Source: Mesorhizobium sp. WSM4904 (GTDB taxonomy: Bacteria; Pseudomonadota; Alphaproteobacteria; Rhizobiales; Rhizobiaceae). From it: a stretch of DNA of 64,000 bases. How positions within the stretch are numbered: position 1 is the first letter of the stretch; every line of letters begins with the position of its first letter. The stretch is from the NCBI RefSeq assembly GCF_029674545.1, contig NZ_CP121354.1:1736001-1800000 (forward strand). Reading direction: 5' to 3'. Made by a program: the position numbers and the translations under genes. Under the pieces are notes generated by a model, which was given only the letters and a program-made list of their open reading frames with translations, ran no database searches and was not told the DNA's origin. Shown here in pieces: positions 9,042 through 16,919 of this stretch.

Positions 9042-10250
9042 CTAGAGCCTGATGATTTCAGGTCGATCCGACCTGAAATCATCAGGCTCGGGCGCGAATT
9101 CGGCGCGGTGAGCGAGGCTCGCCATCAGCAGCACGATGACCAGCAGGCCGGAGAGCGCGATGAAGATCGGGCCGAAGCTCGCCCGCTCGGCGACGAAGCC
9201 AATCGCCGAGGGCGCCACCAGGATGCCTGAATAGCCCATCGTGGTGACCACGCTCATGCCGGTGCCCGACGACATGCCTTCCTGGTTGCCGCCGGCCGAA
9301 AACAGGATCGGCACCATGTTGGCGATGCCGAAGCCGCAGAAGGCGAAAGCGGCAACGGCAAGATAAGGCGAGGGCGAGAGGCCGGCCACGAACATGCCGG
9401 TGGCGGCGACAAGCGCCGAGCCGCGCAGCGTCGCCACCGCGCCGAAGCGGTTGCGCACGCCGTCGCCCAGGAAGCGCATGAGCGCCATGACGCCGGAGAA
9501 GGCGGCGTAGGCGAGGCCGGCAACGGCAAGGTCGGCGCCGAGTTCCTGATGGAGGTAGAGGGCCGCCCAGTCGAGCACCGCGCCCTCGGAAACCATGGTG
9601 AGCAGCGCCATCAGCCCGACCAGATAGACGATTGTGTGCCTCGGCAGGGTGAATTTCCGGTGTTCGGCGACCTGCGGTCTGTCCTCGGCGACGAGATAGC
9701 GAATGGCGAAGGCGACGAGCGCCAAGGCAATCGCCGTCACGGCGATCGCGTGCGCGAGATGACCGTAACTCTGGATGGTGTAGCCGCCAAGCGCGCCGCC
9801 GGCGAAGCCGCCGAGACTCCAGAAGCCATGCGAGGACGACATGATGGCGCGGGACAGTCTTCTTTCCACCACCACGGCGTTGGAGTTCATGGCGACATCC
9901 ATGCCGCCGATCGAGCCGCCGAAGATGAGCATGGCGATGGCCGCTAGCGACACGTTGGGGGCAAGCGCGACGACCAGCAGGCCGAAGCTGCCGCAGAGGG
10001 CGAACCAGCGCAGCACGGCGCGCGAACCGTGCCTGGAAATGAGGTGGCCGCACCAGGTCATGGCCATCACCGCGCCGACGCCGAACAGCAGGATCAGCAG
10101 GCCGAGCGTGAATTTCGAGATGTCCAGCCGGGTGAGGAAAACCGGGATCTGCGGCGCCCAACTGCCAGTCAAGAAACCGTTGGCCAGGAATATGCCGGCA
10201 ACGGCCCAGCGGCCGCGCGTCGCGGCTAGCATCGTGGTCTGCAGGCTCAT
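9042..10250 (-). CDS. MFS family transporter
   Basis: The 402-residue product has about 12 hydrophobic segments and the usual two six-helix halves. It begins with GRWAVAGIFLANGFLTGSWAP, and has an H-S-R-H-G-S-R loop after TM2 that matches the MFS signature region. The second half begins near FTLPRHTIVYLVGLM. The substrate is unknown. The start is uncertain: ATG 10250 has GGCGGA upstream, while ATG 10271 would add seven residues but has no ribosome site. The last residues (about 15) are encoded by one arm of a perfect inverted repeat, and the stop codon belongs to the same element. Confidence 0.87.
   Translation of the reverse strand: MSLQTTMLAATRGRWAVAGIFLANGFLTGSWAPQIPVFLTRLDISKFTLGLLILLFGVGAVMAMTWCGHLISRHGSRAVLRWFALCGSFGLLVVALAPNVSLAAIAMLIFGGSIGGMDVAMNSNAVVVERRLSRAIMSSSHGFWSLGGFAGGALGGYTIQSYGHLAHAIAVTAIALALVAFAIRYLVAEDRPQVAEHRKFTLPRHTIVYLVGLMALLTMVSEGAVLDWAALYLHQELGADLAVAGLAYAAFSGVMALMRFLGDGVRNRFGAVATLRGSALVAATGMFVAGLSPSPYLAVAAFAFCGFGIANMVPILFSAGGNQEGMSSGTGMSVVTTMGYSGILVAPSAIGFVAERASFGPIFIALSGLLVIVLLMASLAHRAEFAPEPDDFRSDRPEIIRL
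9045..9089. repeat. Perfect 21-bp inverted repeat inside the 3' end of the MFS gene
   Basis: Bases 9045-9065 (starting GAGCCTGATGATTTC) pair exactly with 9069-9089 across a 3-base loop. The element lies within the coding sequence of the MFS gene on the minus strand and begins with CTAGAGC, the outer heptamer seen in other repeats here. It could act as an mRNA end structure. Confidence 0.85.
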
Positions 10251-10412
10251 GCTTTGAAATCCGCCATGCAAAGGGTTCGCGTGGCAAATTAGATCGATTC
10301 AATTTGCAATCAAGGACCGCGGTGGGGAAGTGCTTGGACCAAGGAGCGACCGGGGGCCGGCGTTGTTCATGGCGGGCTGCTGCTTTGGCGATTAGCCGAG
10401 ACGCCTCTCCCG

Positions 10413-10627
10413 TCGTCATCCACGGGCGGAGCAAGGAGCGAAGCGACGCGGCGCAGAGCCGAGGATCCATTGCGTGACTTAGGAGCGCTGCTGCGATGCA
10501 GAAAAGTCCTCCGGGGTCGCGCCGTTACGATTGTTCTGGACCGAAGCATTCTTCGGCAGGCGTCACGGAATGGATTCTAGGGTCTGCGCCGCGTCGCTTC
10601 GCTCCTTGCTTCGCCCTAGAATGACGA
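10413..10627. repeat. About 215-bp inverted-repeat element (rhizobial intergenic repeat, copy 1)
   Basis: The left arm begins TCGTCATCCACGGGCG and runs about 66 bases. The right arm ends in CGCCCTAGAATGACGA and is its imperfect reverse complement, with a shared core GAGCGAAGCGACGCGGCGCAG. A related copy lies at 41053-41235. The 399-base gap between the MFS and DUF1244 genes is mostly this element; I see no gene in it. Confidence 0.8.
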
Positions 10628-10649
10628 AGCCGTGGGCCGCTTGGAGCGT

Positions 10650-10958
10650 TCAGTGATCCTTCGGCCGCCTTGCCTCGAACTCGGCCTTCTTGGCCTCGGA
10701 GGCCTCGGTCTGATTGAGCGCCTGCCATTCGGCATAGGGCATGCCGTAGATGATCTCGCGCGACTCATCCTTCGACAACGTCACACCGGCCGCCTCGGCG
10801 GCCTCGCGATACCAGTTCGACAGGCAGTTGCGGCAGAAGCCGGCGAGGTTCATCAGGTCGATGTTCTGGACGTCGCCGCGCTCGCGCAGGTGCCCGACCA
10901 GCCGGCGAAAGACGGCGGCTTCGAAATCGCGTTTCTGCTCGTTGCTGAGTTCGGCCAT
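10650..10958 (-). CDS. DUF1244 domain-containing protein
   Basis: The 102-residue product is the compact DUF1244 type. It begins MAELSNEQKRDFEAAVFRRL and carries FCRNCLSNWY near the middle, with two cysteines two residues apart that might bind metal. A YGMPYAEW segment follows. The family is conserved in proteobacteria and has no established function. ATG 10958 has GGAG nine bases upstream; an ATG at 10994 would extend it without a ribosome site. Confidence 0.85.
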   Translation of the reverse strand: MAELSNEQKRDFEAAVFRRLVGHLRERGDVQNIDLMNLAGFCRNCLSNWYREAAEAAGVTLSKDESREIIYGMPYAEWQALNQTEASEAKKAEFEARRPKDH

Positions 10959-10983
10959 TTGATGGAACTCCGTGGGGCTTGAA

Positions 10984-11076
10984 GCGCGTCGCAATCCTTT
11001 AGATTCGCTCCATGCGCTTTAGGTTTTCGATTTTACGCATGTCTCCCGAAACCGGTTCCCACTTTCGGGAGACATG
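10984..11076. repeat. RIME-like repeat between DUF1244 and the amidohydrolase gene
   Basis: ATGTCTCCCGAAA (11039-11051) pairs perfectly with TTTCGGGAGACAT (11063-11075) around CCGGTTCCCAC. A second, weaker pairing AGCGCGTCGC/GCGCTTTAGG lies on its left. Related copies occur at 16801, 47957, 51526 and 60476. Confidence 0.8.
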
Positions 11077-11088
11077 TGTCGAGGCCCG

Positions 11089-11886
11089 TCACACCGGGCC
11101 GGTGCGCGAGCCGAACATCTTCACCTCGTGTATGTCGGCACGGCGGTCGATGGCGTCAACGATCGGGGCCAACCGCTCCGCCCATGCAACGGCGCCGGCG
11201 CGATCGGCGATCAGGTCCTGGCGGATCTCGATCAGCGCATGGGCATAACCGTTGACGATGGCGTGCCGGAACATGGTGTCGCCGCGCAGCGCGCCGTCAT
11301 AGGGCTCGTTGTCGCCGACGACGAGCGCCTTGTCCTCGGCCAGCATGTCGATCAGCGGCCGCGCCGCGCGGTCGTCGCGGTCCCACAGGATGCCGACATG
11401 CCACGGGCGAATGAAGCCTTGCATGCGAGGGGTGAAGGAATGCACCGAGAGGATGAACGGCGCTTTGCCGGAAGCATGCGCCACCGAGGAAATCATCGCG
11501 CCGACGGCGTCGTGATAAGGCCGGTAGAAGCGGTCGAGCCTTTTCTCCCGCTCCTCGGCGGCCATCGGATAATTCCCTGTCACGATAGTGCCGTCATAAA
11601 GCTGGCGGATCAGCGTCGGGTCGTCCTCGCCGCGGTTGGGGTCGATCAGAAGCCGCGAGAAGCCGGCAAGCACGGCCGGCGCGTCGAGCGCCGCCGCCAG
11701 CTCGCGCGTCACCGTCTCGACGCCGATGTCATAGGCGATGTGGCGCTCGAACTCCGCCGCCGGCAGGCCGAGGCTGCCATATTCGTCCGGTACATCCCGG
11801 CGGGCGTGATCGGCCAGAAGCACGATGCCTTTCTTGCGATCGCCTTCGACGATGTCGAAAGGCGCGAAAACTGTGGATCGGGTCAT
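11089..11886 (-). CDS. N-formylglutamate amidohydrolase family protein
   Basis: The 265-residue protein has the family's pattern. LLADHARRDVPDEYGSLGLP near the N-terminus holds the first metal-site histidine region. SRLLIDPNRGEDDP follows, then ILSVHSFTPRMQGF in the centre and LIEIRQDLI near the end. Members remove formyl groups or act on similar amides, as in histidine degradation to glutamate. No hut genes are near, so the true substrate is uncertain. The start is unclear: ATG 11886 fits homology, while ATG 11937 or TTG 11961 would add up to 25 residues. Confidence 0.8.
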   Translation of the reverse strand: MTRSTVFAPFDIVEGDRKKGIVLLADHARRDVPDEYGSLGLPAAEFERHIAYDIGVETVTRELAAALDAPAVLAGFSRLLIDPNRGEDDPTLIRQLYDGTIVTGNYPMAAEEREKRLDRFYRPYHDAVGAMISSVAHASGKAPFILSVHSFTPRMQGFIRPWHVGILWDRDDRAARPLIDMLAEDKALVVGDNEPYDGALRGDTMFRHAIVNGYAHALIEIRQDLIADRAGAVAWAERLAPIVDAIDRRADIHEVKMFGSRTGPV

Positions 11887-12103
11887 CGGCTGAAAAACGG
11901 TCTGTTCGCGGGCTTCCAGGCGGGGTGGTATCGTCATTCCACGAAGAGGACTGAGGCGCAATGCCGTTGTTTGGCCACGGTTTCTGCAAAAGAATCCCTG
12001 ATGGGACGACTTACTGCGCGCTGACCCCTTCTAAATCGATTGGAATTGAACAAAACGGCGCGTTGACATGCGCCCGGAGTTTGCTGAAAAGGGGCTTCGA
12101 GAG

Positions 12104-12622
12104 ATGCAGATGTGGTTCGCGAAGGGATTTAGAATGGGTTTCGGCGGCAGGCCGAGCAAGCGCTTGACCCTGCCGCTCCTGATCTTTGGCGCGGGCCTCG
12201 GCGCGCTTTGCGCGACCTCTTCGGCGCGCGCCGACTTCCGCGTCTGCAACGCGACACAGAATCTGGTGGGCGTCGGAATCGGCTATCGGGCGAAGGCCGG
12301 CTGGATCACCGAGGGCTGGTGGCACATCGAAGGGTCGACCTGCAAGACGCTGATCGAGGGGCCTCTGTCATCAAGGTTTTACTATCTTTATGCAGAAGAC
12401 GCCGAGCGTGGTGGGCGTTGGGACGGCCCGATCAACATGTGCGTGGCCGAAAAAGAGTTCAAGATCGCCGGCGTGAATGATTGCGTCGCCCGGGGCTTTC
12501 AGCGCGCCGGATTTCAGGAATATGACACGGGCGAGCAGGCAAGCTGGATGGTCCAGCTGACCGACGAGCCCGCAACGGGAGGCGCGCCAGCGGCCCCCGC
12601 TCCGGGAACAAACAATCAATGA
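12104..12622 (+). CDS. DUF1036 domain-containing secreted protein
   Basis: The 172-residue product has a basic N-terminus (RPSKRLTLP) and a hydrophobic stretch (LLIFGAGLGALCATSSARA), with a likely signal-peptidase site after ARA near residue 43. The mature part has the DUF1036 features FRVCNATQNLVGVGIGYR, WWHIEGSTCKTLIEG and four or more cysteines suited to disulfides. The C-terminal tail is Pro/Ala-rich. The function is unknown; it acts outside the cytoplasm. ATG 12104 follows a GAGAG. Its TGA overlaps the ATG of pyruvate kinase (ATGA), so the two are probably translationally coupled. Confidence 0.82.
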   Translation: MQMWFAKGFRMGFGGRPSKRLTLPLLIFGAGLGALCATSSARADFRVCNATQNLVGVGIGYRAKAGWITEGWWHIEGSTCKTLIEGPLSSRFYYLYAEDAERGGRWDGPINMCVAEKEFKIAGVNDCVARGFQRAGFQEYDTGEQASWMVQLTDEPATGGAPAAPAPGTNNQ

Positions 12623-14046
12623 GACGTAACCGCAAGGTCAAGATCCTCGCCACCATCGGTCCGGCTTCCTCGTCCGAGGGGATGCTCAAGAGGCTGTTCG
12701 AAGCGGGCGCCGATGTCTTCCGCATCAATATGAGCCACACCGACCATGAGCTGATGCGCACGCTCGTCGGCCGCATCCGCGCCGTCGAGGCGGCCGTCGG
12801 CCGGCCGATCGGTATTCTCGCCGATTTGCAGGGACCGAAGCTCAGGGTCGGCAAGTTTGCCAACGGCAAGGAAGCGCTGACCGTCGGTCAGACCTTCACG
12901 CTCGACGACAATCCGGAACCCGGCACGTCCAGCCGCGTCTACCTGCCGCATCCGGAAATCCTGAGCTCGGTCGAAGCCGGTCATCGTCTTTTGATCGACG
13001 ACGGCAAGCTGGAGCTCAGGGCGGTGAAGAGCGACGGCAAGTCGATCGTCTGCACAGTGGTCGCCGGCACCTCGATCTCCGACAAGAAGGGCGTCAGCCT
13101 GCCCGACACCGACCTGCCGGTCGGCGCGCTGACCGAGAAGGATCGCGCCGATCTCGATGCGGTGCTCGCGGCCAGCGTCGACTGGGTGGCGTTGTCCTTC
13201 GTTCAGCGGCCCGAGGATCTGGCCGAAGCGCGCAAGATCGCGCGCGGCCGGGCGCTGATCATGGCCAAGATCGAAAAGCCGCAGGCGGTGGCTCGCCTTG
13301 CCGAGATCATCGAGCTCTCGGACGCGCTAATGGTCGCGCGCGGCGATCTCGGCGTCGAGATGCCGCTCGAGGCCGTGCCCGGCATACAGAAGCAGATCAC
13401 CCGCGCCGCGCGCCGCGCCGGCAAGCCGGTGGTGATCGCGACCCAGATGCTGGAATCGATGATCACCGCGCCGGTGCCGACCCGCGCCGAGGTGTCCGAC
13501 GTGTCGATCGCCGTATTCGAAGGCGCGGACGCGATCATGCTTTCGGCCGAATCCGCGGCCGGCGCCTATCCGGTCGAAGCGGTCGCCATGATGAACCGCA
13601 TCGCCACCAAGGTCGAAGCCGACCCGACCTATGCCGGCATCATCAACGCGCAGCGCTCGGAGCCGGAAGCGACCGGGGCGGATGCGATTTCGCTCGCCGC
13701 GCGCGAGATCGCCGAGACGCTGAAACTGTCGGCGATCATCTCCTACACGGCTTCCGGCACCACGGGCCTGCGCGCCGCGCGCGAGCGCCCGCAGGTGCCG
13801 ATCGTGGCGCTGTCGCCGATCGTCAACACGGCGCGCCGGCTGTCGCTCCTGTGGGGCACGCATTGCGTGGTTTCGGAGGACGCCACCGACCTCGACGACA
13901 TGGTCGACCGCGCCTGCCGCATCGCGCTGGAAGAGGGCTTCGGCAAGCCGGGCGACCGCGTCATCATCACCGCGGGCGTGCCGCTGAGGACGCCAGGCTC
14001 GACCAATATGCTGCGCATTGCCTATGTCGGGTCGGAGACGCACTGA
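12619..14046 (+). CDS. pyk: Pyruvate kinase
   Basis: This 475-residue enzyme turns phosphoenolpyruvate and ADP into pyruvate and ATP, the last step of glycolysis. It has KILATIGPASSSEGMLKRL and RINMSH at the N-terminus, and the B domain at about residues 70-170. The catalytic lysine is K217 in IMAKIEKPQ, the metal-site aspartate is D243 in ARGDLGVEMP, and ATQMLESMI follows. The C-terminal regulatory domain includes SYTASGTTGL. Length and motifs are normal. It overlaps the stop of the upstream DUF1036 gene by four bases, an unusual partner for a glycolytic gene. Confidence 0.95.
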   Translation: MRRNRKVKILATIGPASSSEGMLKRLFEAGADVFRINMSHTDHELMRTLVGRIRAVEAAVGRPIGILADLQGPKLRVGKFANGKEALTVGQTFTLDDNPEPGTSSRVYLPHPEILSSVEAGHRLLIDDGKLELRAVKSDGKSIVCTVVAGTSISDKKGVSLPDTDLPVGALTEKDRADLDAVLAASVDWVALSFVQRPEDLAEARKIARGRALIMAKIEKPQAVARLAEIIELSDALMVARGDLGVEMPLEAVPGIQKQITRAARRAGKPVVIATQMLESMITAPVPTRAEVSDVSIAVFEGADAIMLSAESAAGAYPVEAVAMMNRIATKVEADPTYAGIINAQRSEPEATGADAISLAAREIAETLKLSAIISYTASGTTGLRAARERPQVPIVALSPIVNTARRLSLLWGTHCVVSEDATDLDDMVDRACRIALEEGFGKPGDRVIITAGVPLRTPGSTNMLRIAYVGSETH

Positions 14047-14071
14047 TCTGCAGCATCAGTGATCCGTACCG

Positions 14072-15139
14072 TCAGCCCGGCGCCAGTTCGGCGTCCGGCA
14101 CCTTGAGTTCCGGATATCTGCCGGCGCCTTGCGCGTCACCAGCGATACGGCTTTCCACGGCGCTCGCCATCGCCTGCAAGTCGACGGGCGCGCCGGCAGC
14201 CCTCTCGACGGCGCCGACGACGAGGCCGGGAGCGGTCCAGTCGGGCTTGTGGCCGAGATTGCGGACCCAGACCAGCTCGGCGCCGGGGATGTCGCGTCCG
14301 AGGCCGACGGAATGGATGGTGGCGTAGACCACCTTGTCGCGATCGCCCGAGATGACGACCGTCGGCGCCCTGATCTCGCGGTAGCCCGGCGAAGCCGCGC
14401 GCACATAATCGTAGAGCTGTGCCACATCACGGGCGTTGGCGCGGAACGCGCGCGGCCTCAGCACCAATGGGATCGCGGCCTTGCCGATATAATCGCCCGG
14501 CATATGGTTTGGCGAAAAGACACAGGCCGTCGCGCTGCCGATCTGCAGCATGCCGGCGGGGTAGGCAACCGTCTCGGAAAACAGCCAGCCGACCGCCGGA
14601 ACGGCCGTCAGCCTATAGTACCAGGCGGTCGCGCCGCCCGGCCAGGGATGACTGACGGGCGCCAGGAAGACGAGGCCGAGCGTCTTTTCCGGATGCTCGC
14701 GGGCAAAGGCGGTGGTGATCGCGCCGCCGAAGGAATGGCCGACGATAATCGCCCCAGTGATGCCAAGGCGATCCATCAGCGCGGCGACGGTGTCCGCCTG
14801 TGCCGCCAGCGTTTCGTTGCGGCCCGATCCGCGCTCGGACCAGCCGAGGCCGGGCCGATCGAGGAACAGCAGCTCGGCACGGCCCTCGAGCAGCGGCCTC
14901 AGCGGCAACATCTGATCCTTCAGATTGGCGCTGGCGCCATGGATGAAGACGACCGGCGGCAGGTCGGCGCCGGCAGGTGCCGGAATGTGGACATAGTGGA
15001 TGCGGGCGCCGTCGATGTCGGCGAATTCACCGACCGGAGGGTTGCGGCGCTCGATCAGCCGGACACCGGCACGGGTGATGCCGGCAAGGGCGAAGAGGAG
15101 CGCAATGAGGAAGAGAAAGGCAGCGCAGATGAGGTTCAT
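14072..15139 (-). CDS. Alpha/beta hydrolase, membrane-anchored
   Basis: The 355-residue product starts with a hydrophobic segment (ICAAFLFLIALLFALAGI), a likely N-terminal anchor. The fold follows: oxyanion motif VVFIHGASAN, nucleophile elbow GHSFGG (serine), acid SGDRDKVV and histidine NLGHKPDW. A cap region lies between the elbow and the acid. The probable role is an esterase or similar hydrolase on the periplasmic face. It is downstream of the TPR gene on the same strand, separated by a G-rich hairpin element. Confidence 0.85.
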   Translation of the reverse strand: MNLICAAFLFLIALLFALAGITRAGVRLIERRNPPVGEFADIDGARIHYVHIPAPAGADLPPVVFIHGASANLKDQMLPLRPLLEGRAELLFLDRPGLGWSERGSGRNETLAAQADTVAALMDRLGITGAIIVGHSFGGAITTAFAREHPEKTLGLVFLAPVSHPWPGGATAWYYRLTAVPAVGWLFSETVAYPAGMLQIGSATACVFSPNHMPGDYIGKAAIPLVLRPRAFRANARDVAQLYDYVRAASPGYREIRAPTVVISGDRDKVVYATIHSVGLGRDIPGAELVWVRNLGHKPDWTAPGLVVGAVERAAGAPVDLQAMASAVESRIAGDAQGAGRYPELKVPDAELAPG

Positions 15140-15141
15140 GC

Positions 15142-15214
15142 GGGGAGATAAGTGTAGGGGAGTAGGGGAGTAGGGGAGGTGTTTCTGAGCCTTTTCCCCT
15201 ACTCCCCTACTCCC
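15142..15214. repeat. G-rich octamer repeat forming an inverted repeat (possible G-quadruplex)
   Basis: Three tandem copies of GTAGGGGA (15154-15177) are mirrored by TCCCCTACTCCCCTACTCCC at 15195-15214, giving a long stem over a short spacer. A fourth GGGG lies at 15142-15145, so the plus strand has four G4 runs. The element fills the gap between the TPR gene and the alpha/beta hydrolase gene. Confidence 0.8.
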
Positions 15215-15223
15215 TCAAATGAA

Positions 15224-15856
15224 TCAAATGCCTTCGCCGGCCAGCTCTTCCGAAAGCGTCGAAACCTGGTCCTGGGCGCTGCGCATCATCGGATAGATGG
15301 CGAGCACCTTCTGCCAGGCTTCCAGCGCGGACTGCTTGTGGCCGGTTTCGGCCATGATTTGCGCCAAGCCGGAAAGGGCGCCGAAATGGCGGGGTTCGAG
15401 ATGCAGCGTGTGGTCAATGTCCGACATCGACTTCCCGTAATTCTTCATCAGGAAATGCACCGTGGCGCGGCGGTTCCAGCCTTCGGCATAGCTGGGCTGC
15501 AAGGTCACCACCTGGTCGAGGAAGTCGAGCGCAACGTCGAATTTCTGGTCTTCCGTCGCCTTCTGCGCCCACTGCATCATCAGGTCGATGGAGGCGCTGC
15601 CGGACTGGTTCCACTCATTCCAGATGCGGCCGGCGATGCGTTCGGCGGCCTTTTCGTTGCGCTCGCGCTTGAGATCGACAAAGAGCTGGTCGAGTCGTCC
15701 TTGCCTGGTCGAGGCGACCGGCGGCGGCGTAATGGCGGGCGGCGGCGAATTGGTGGGCGGTTGGGCGGCGGGCGGCGAGGCGGGCTCCTGAGCCCATGCG
15801 GGCATGGCTGTGCCGAGGAGGAGCAGGGCGGTGAAAGAAGCAAAAAGAATCCGCAT
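15224..15856 (-). CDS. Secreted TPR-repeat protein
   Basis: The 210-residue product has a clear signal peptide (RILFASFTALLLLGTAMPAWA, cleavage after AWA near residue 22). A proline-rich linker (PPAAQPPTNSPPPAITPPP) follows. The rest is helical and carries TPR-like units: AEGWNRRATVHFLMKNYGKS, SDIDHTLHLEPRHFGALSGL and AQIMAETGHKQSALEAWQKV. TPR proteins scaffold protein-protein contacts, so it probably acts in the periplasm with unknown partners. The downstream neighbour on the strand is the anchored alpha/beta hydrolase. Confidence 0.82.
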   Translation of the reverse strand: MRILFASFTALLLLGTAMPAWAQEPASPPAAQPPTNSPPPAITPPPVASTRQGRLDQLFVDLKRERNEKAAERIAGRIWNEWNQSGSASIDLMMQWAQKATEDQKFDVALDFLDQVVTLQPSYAEGWNRRATVHFLMKNYGKSMSDIDHTLHLEPRHFGALSGLAQIMAETGHKQSALEAWQKVLAIYPMMRSAQDQVSTLSEELAGEGI

Positions 15857-15998
15857 CGCCGGAATCTAATGCCGGACGGCGGATCGTCAAAATGATTTTA
15901 GCGTGAGAAGGCCGGCGAACCGGCAATCGACATCGACAGAGCGCTGCGTCTTTGGTTTTGTGCATGCCGTCTCGACATGCACAAGCCGCGCGCAAGCG

Positions 15999-16124
15999 TC
16001 AGCCCTGGCGCGCCTTGTAGCGCGGAGCGGTCTTGTTGATGATGTAGATGCGTCCCTTGCGGCGAACCAGCCGGTTGTCGCGGTGACGCGCCTTGAGCGC
16101 CTTGAGCGAATTCTTGATCTTCAT
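15999..16124 (-). CDS. rpmJ: 50S ribosomal protein L36 (cysteine-free type)
   Basis: This 41-residue protein reads [20 protein letters not shown] and then [21 protein letters not shown]. It is a component of the large ribosomal subunit. It has none of the Cys/His zinc ligands of the classic short L36; this YkgO-like form is usual in alphaproteobacteria. It ends in TGA at 15999-16001. The leader on the minus strand contains two GC-rich hairpins. Confidence 0.93.
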   Translation of the reverse strand: MKIKNSLKALKARHRDNRLVRRKGRIYIINKTAPRYKARQG

Positions 16125-16145
16125 GGTCTTGCCTGTTCGGTCGGG

Positions 16146-16196
16146 GGCCCGGTCCCGGGCCGAATTTTAAAGGCGCGCCCGAAAAAGCGCGCCTTT
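16146..16196 (-). other. Two stem-loops in the leader of rpmJ
   Basis: AAAGGCGCGC (16169-16178) pairs perfectly with GCGCGCCTTT (16187-16196) around an 8-base loop. GGCCCGG (16146-16152) pairs with CCGGGCC (16155-16161). Both lie 20-70 bases upstream of the rpmJ start. They may control L36 synthesis, or the larger one may be a terminator of an unseen transcript. The rest of 16197-16368 holds no gene that I recognise. Confidence 0.45.
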
Positions 16197-16368
16197 GAAC
16201 TTGCGTGGCTCATAAACGAGGAGCCTTGCCCATGTCAACCGCAAGCGCGCAACTCGGACGCCGCGAACGGCGCACCTCATCAAATATTCGCCATCGGAGT
16301 CGCGCCGCATTGCGCGACTCAGGAGCGGCTGGAATGTTGGCGCGACGCAAAGCGATTGGAGATCCAGC

Positions 16369-16791
16369 ATGCGCCGTCTCTTTCTGCCCGCCTGCCTTAT
16401 CCTCTTCGCGACGGCTTCGGCTGCGTGGGCCGAGGACTGCGACCGCAGCGACGACAGCCAGTCGATGATGAATATCTGCGCCGATGCCGACTATCAGGCG
16501 GCCGACGCCAAGCTCAACGCCACCTACAAGGATATCGTCGGCCGCAACGACGAGAAGGCCAATAAGCTGCTGCAGACGTCGCAGCGCGCCTGGATCGCCT
16601 TCCGCGACGCCGAATGCGCCTATTCGACCGCCGACAGCGAGGGCGGCTCGATCCACCCGATGGAGCTTTCGCAGTGCCTGACCGAGCTCACCAACGAGCG
16701 CATCAAGCAGCTCACCTCTGGCCCCAACTGCCAGGAAGGCGATCCGAGCTGCGCCAGCCCGGACGAAGACGAAGACCAGGACGTGCAGTAG
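16369..16791 (+). CDS. Lysozyme inhibitor LprI family protein (DUF1311)
   Basis: The 140-residue product has a signal peptide (RRLFLPACLILFATASAAWA, cut after AWA). The mature domain has the LprI/DUF1311 pattern: DCDRSDDSQSMMNICADADY, LNATYKDIV, LLQTSQRAWIAFRDAECAY and a final SQCLTELTNERIKQL. Conserved cysteines probably form disulfides. Family members include a mycobacterial lysozyme inhibitor, but most have no tested function. The tail is acidic (DEDEDQDVQ). It stands alone, followed by a repeat. Confidence 0.83.
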   Translation: MRRLFLPACLILFATASAAWAEDCDRSDDSQSMMNICADADYQAADAKLNATYKDIVGRNDEKANKLLQTSQRAWIAFRDAECAYSTADSEGGSIHPMELSQCLTELTNERIKQLTSGPNCQEGDPSCASPDEDEDQDVQ

Positions 16792-16800
16792 GCGCGGAGC

Positions 16801-16918
16801 TAAAGCATGTCTCCCGTAAGTGGGAACCGGTTTCGGGACAAAGACATGCGCAAAATCAAAAGCCTCTGTTCGTCGCAATTCCGGACGGAAAACCGCGATG
16901 TACTTTTCCTGGAATTGC
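16801..16918. repeat. Two adjacent RIME-like palindromes
   Basis: The first (about 16803-16850) holds AGCATGTCT...AGACATGC with an inner CCGGTTTCGGG. The second pairs GCAATTCC (16875-16882) with GGAATTGC (16911-16918). They lie between the LprI-like gene and the purK stop at 16920 and may end both convergent transcripts. Confidence 0.75.
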
Positions 16919-16919
16919 T

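Noticed and set aside
16167..16370. 67-codon minus-strand frame upstream of rpmJ
   Set aside because: No ribosome site and no recognisable pattern; the region holds the rpmJ leader hairpin.
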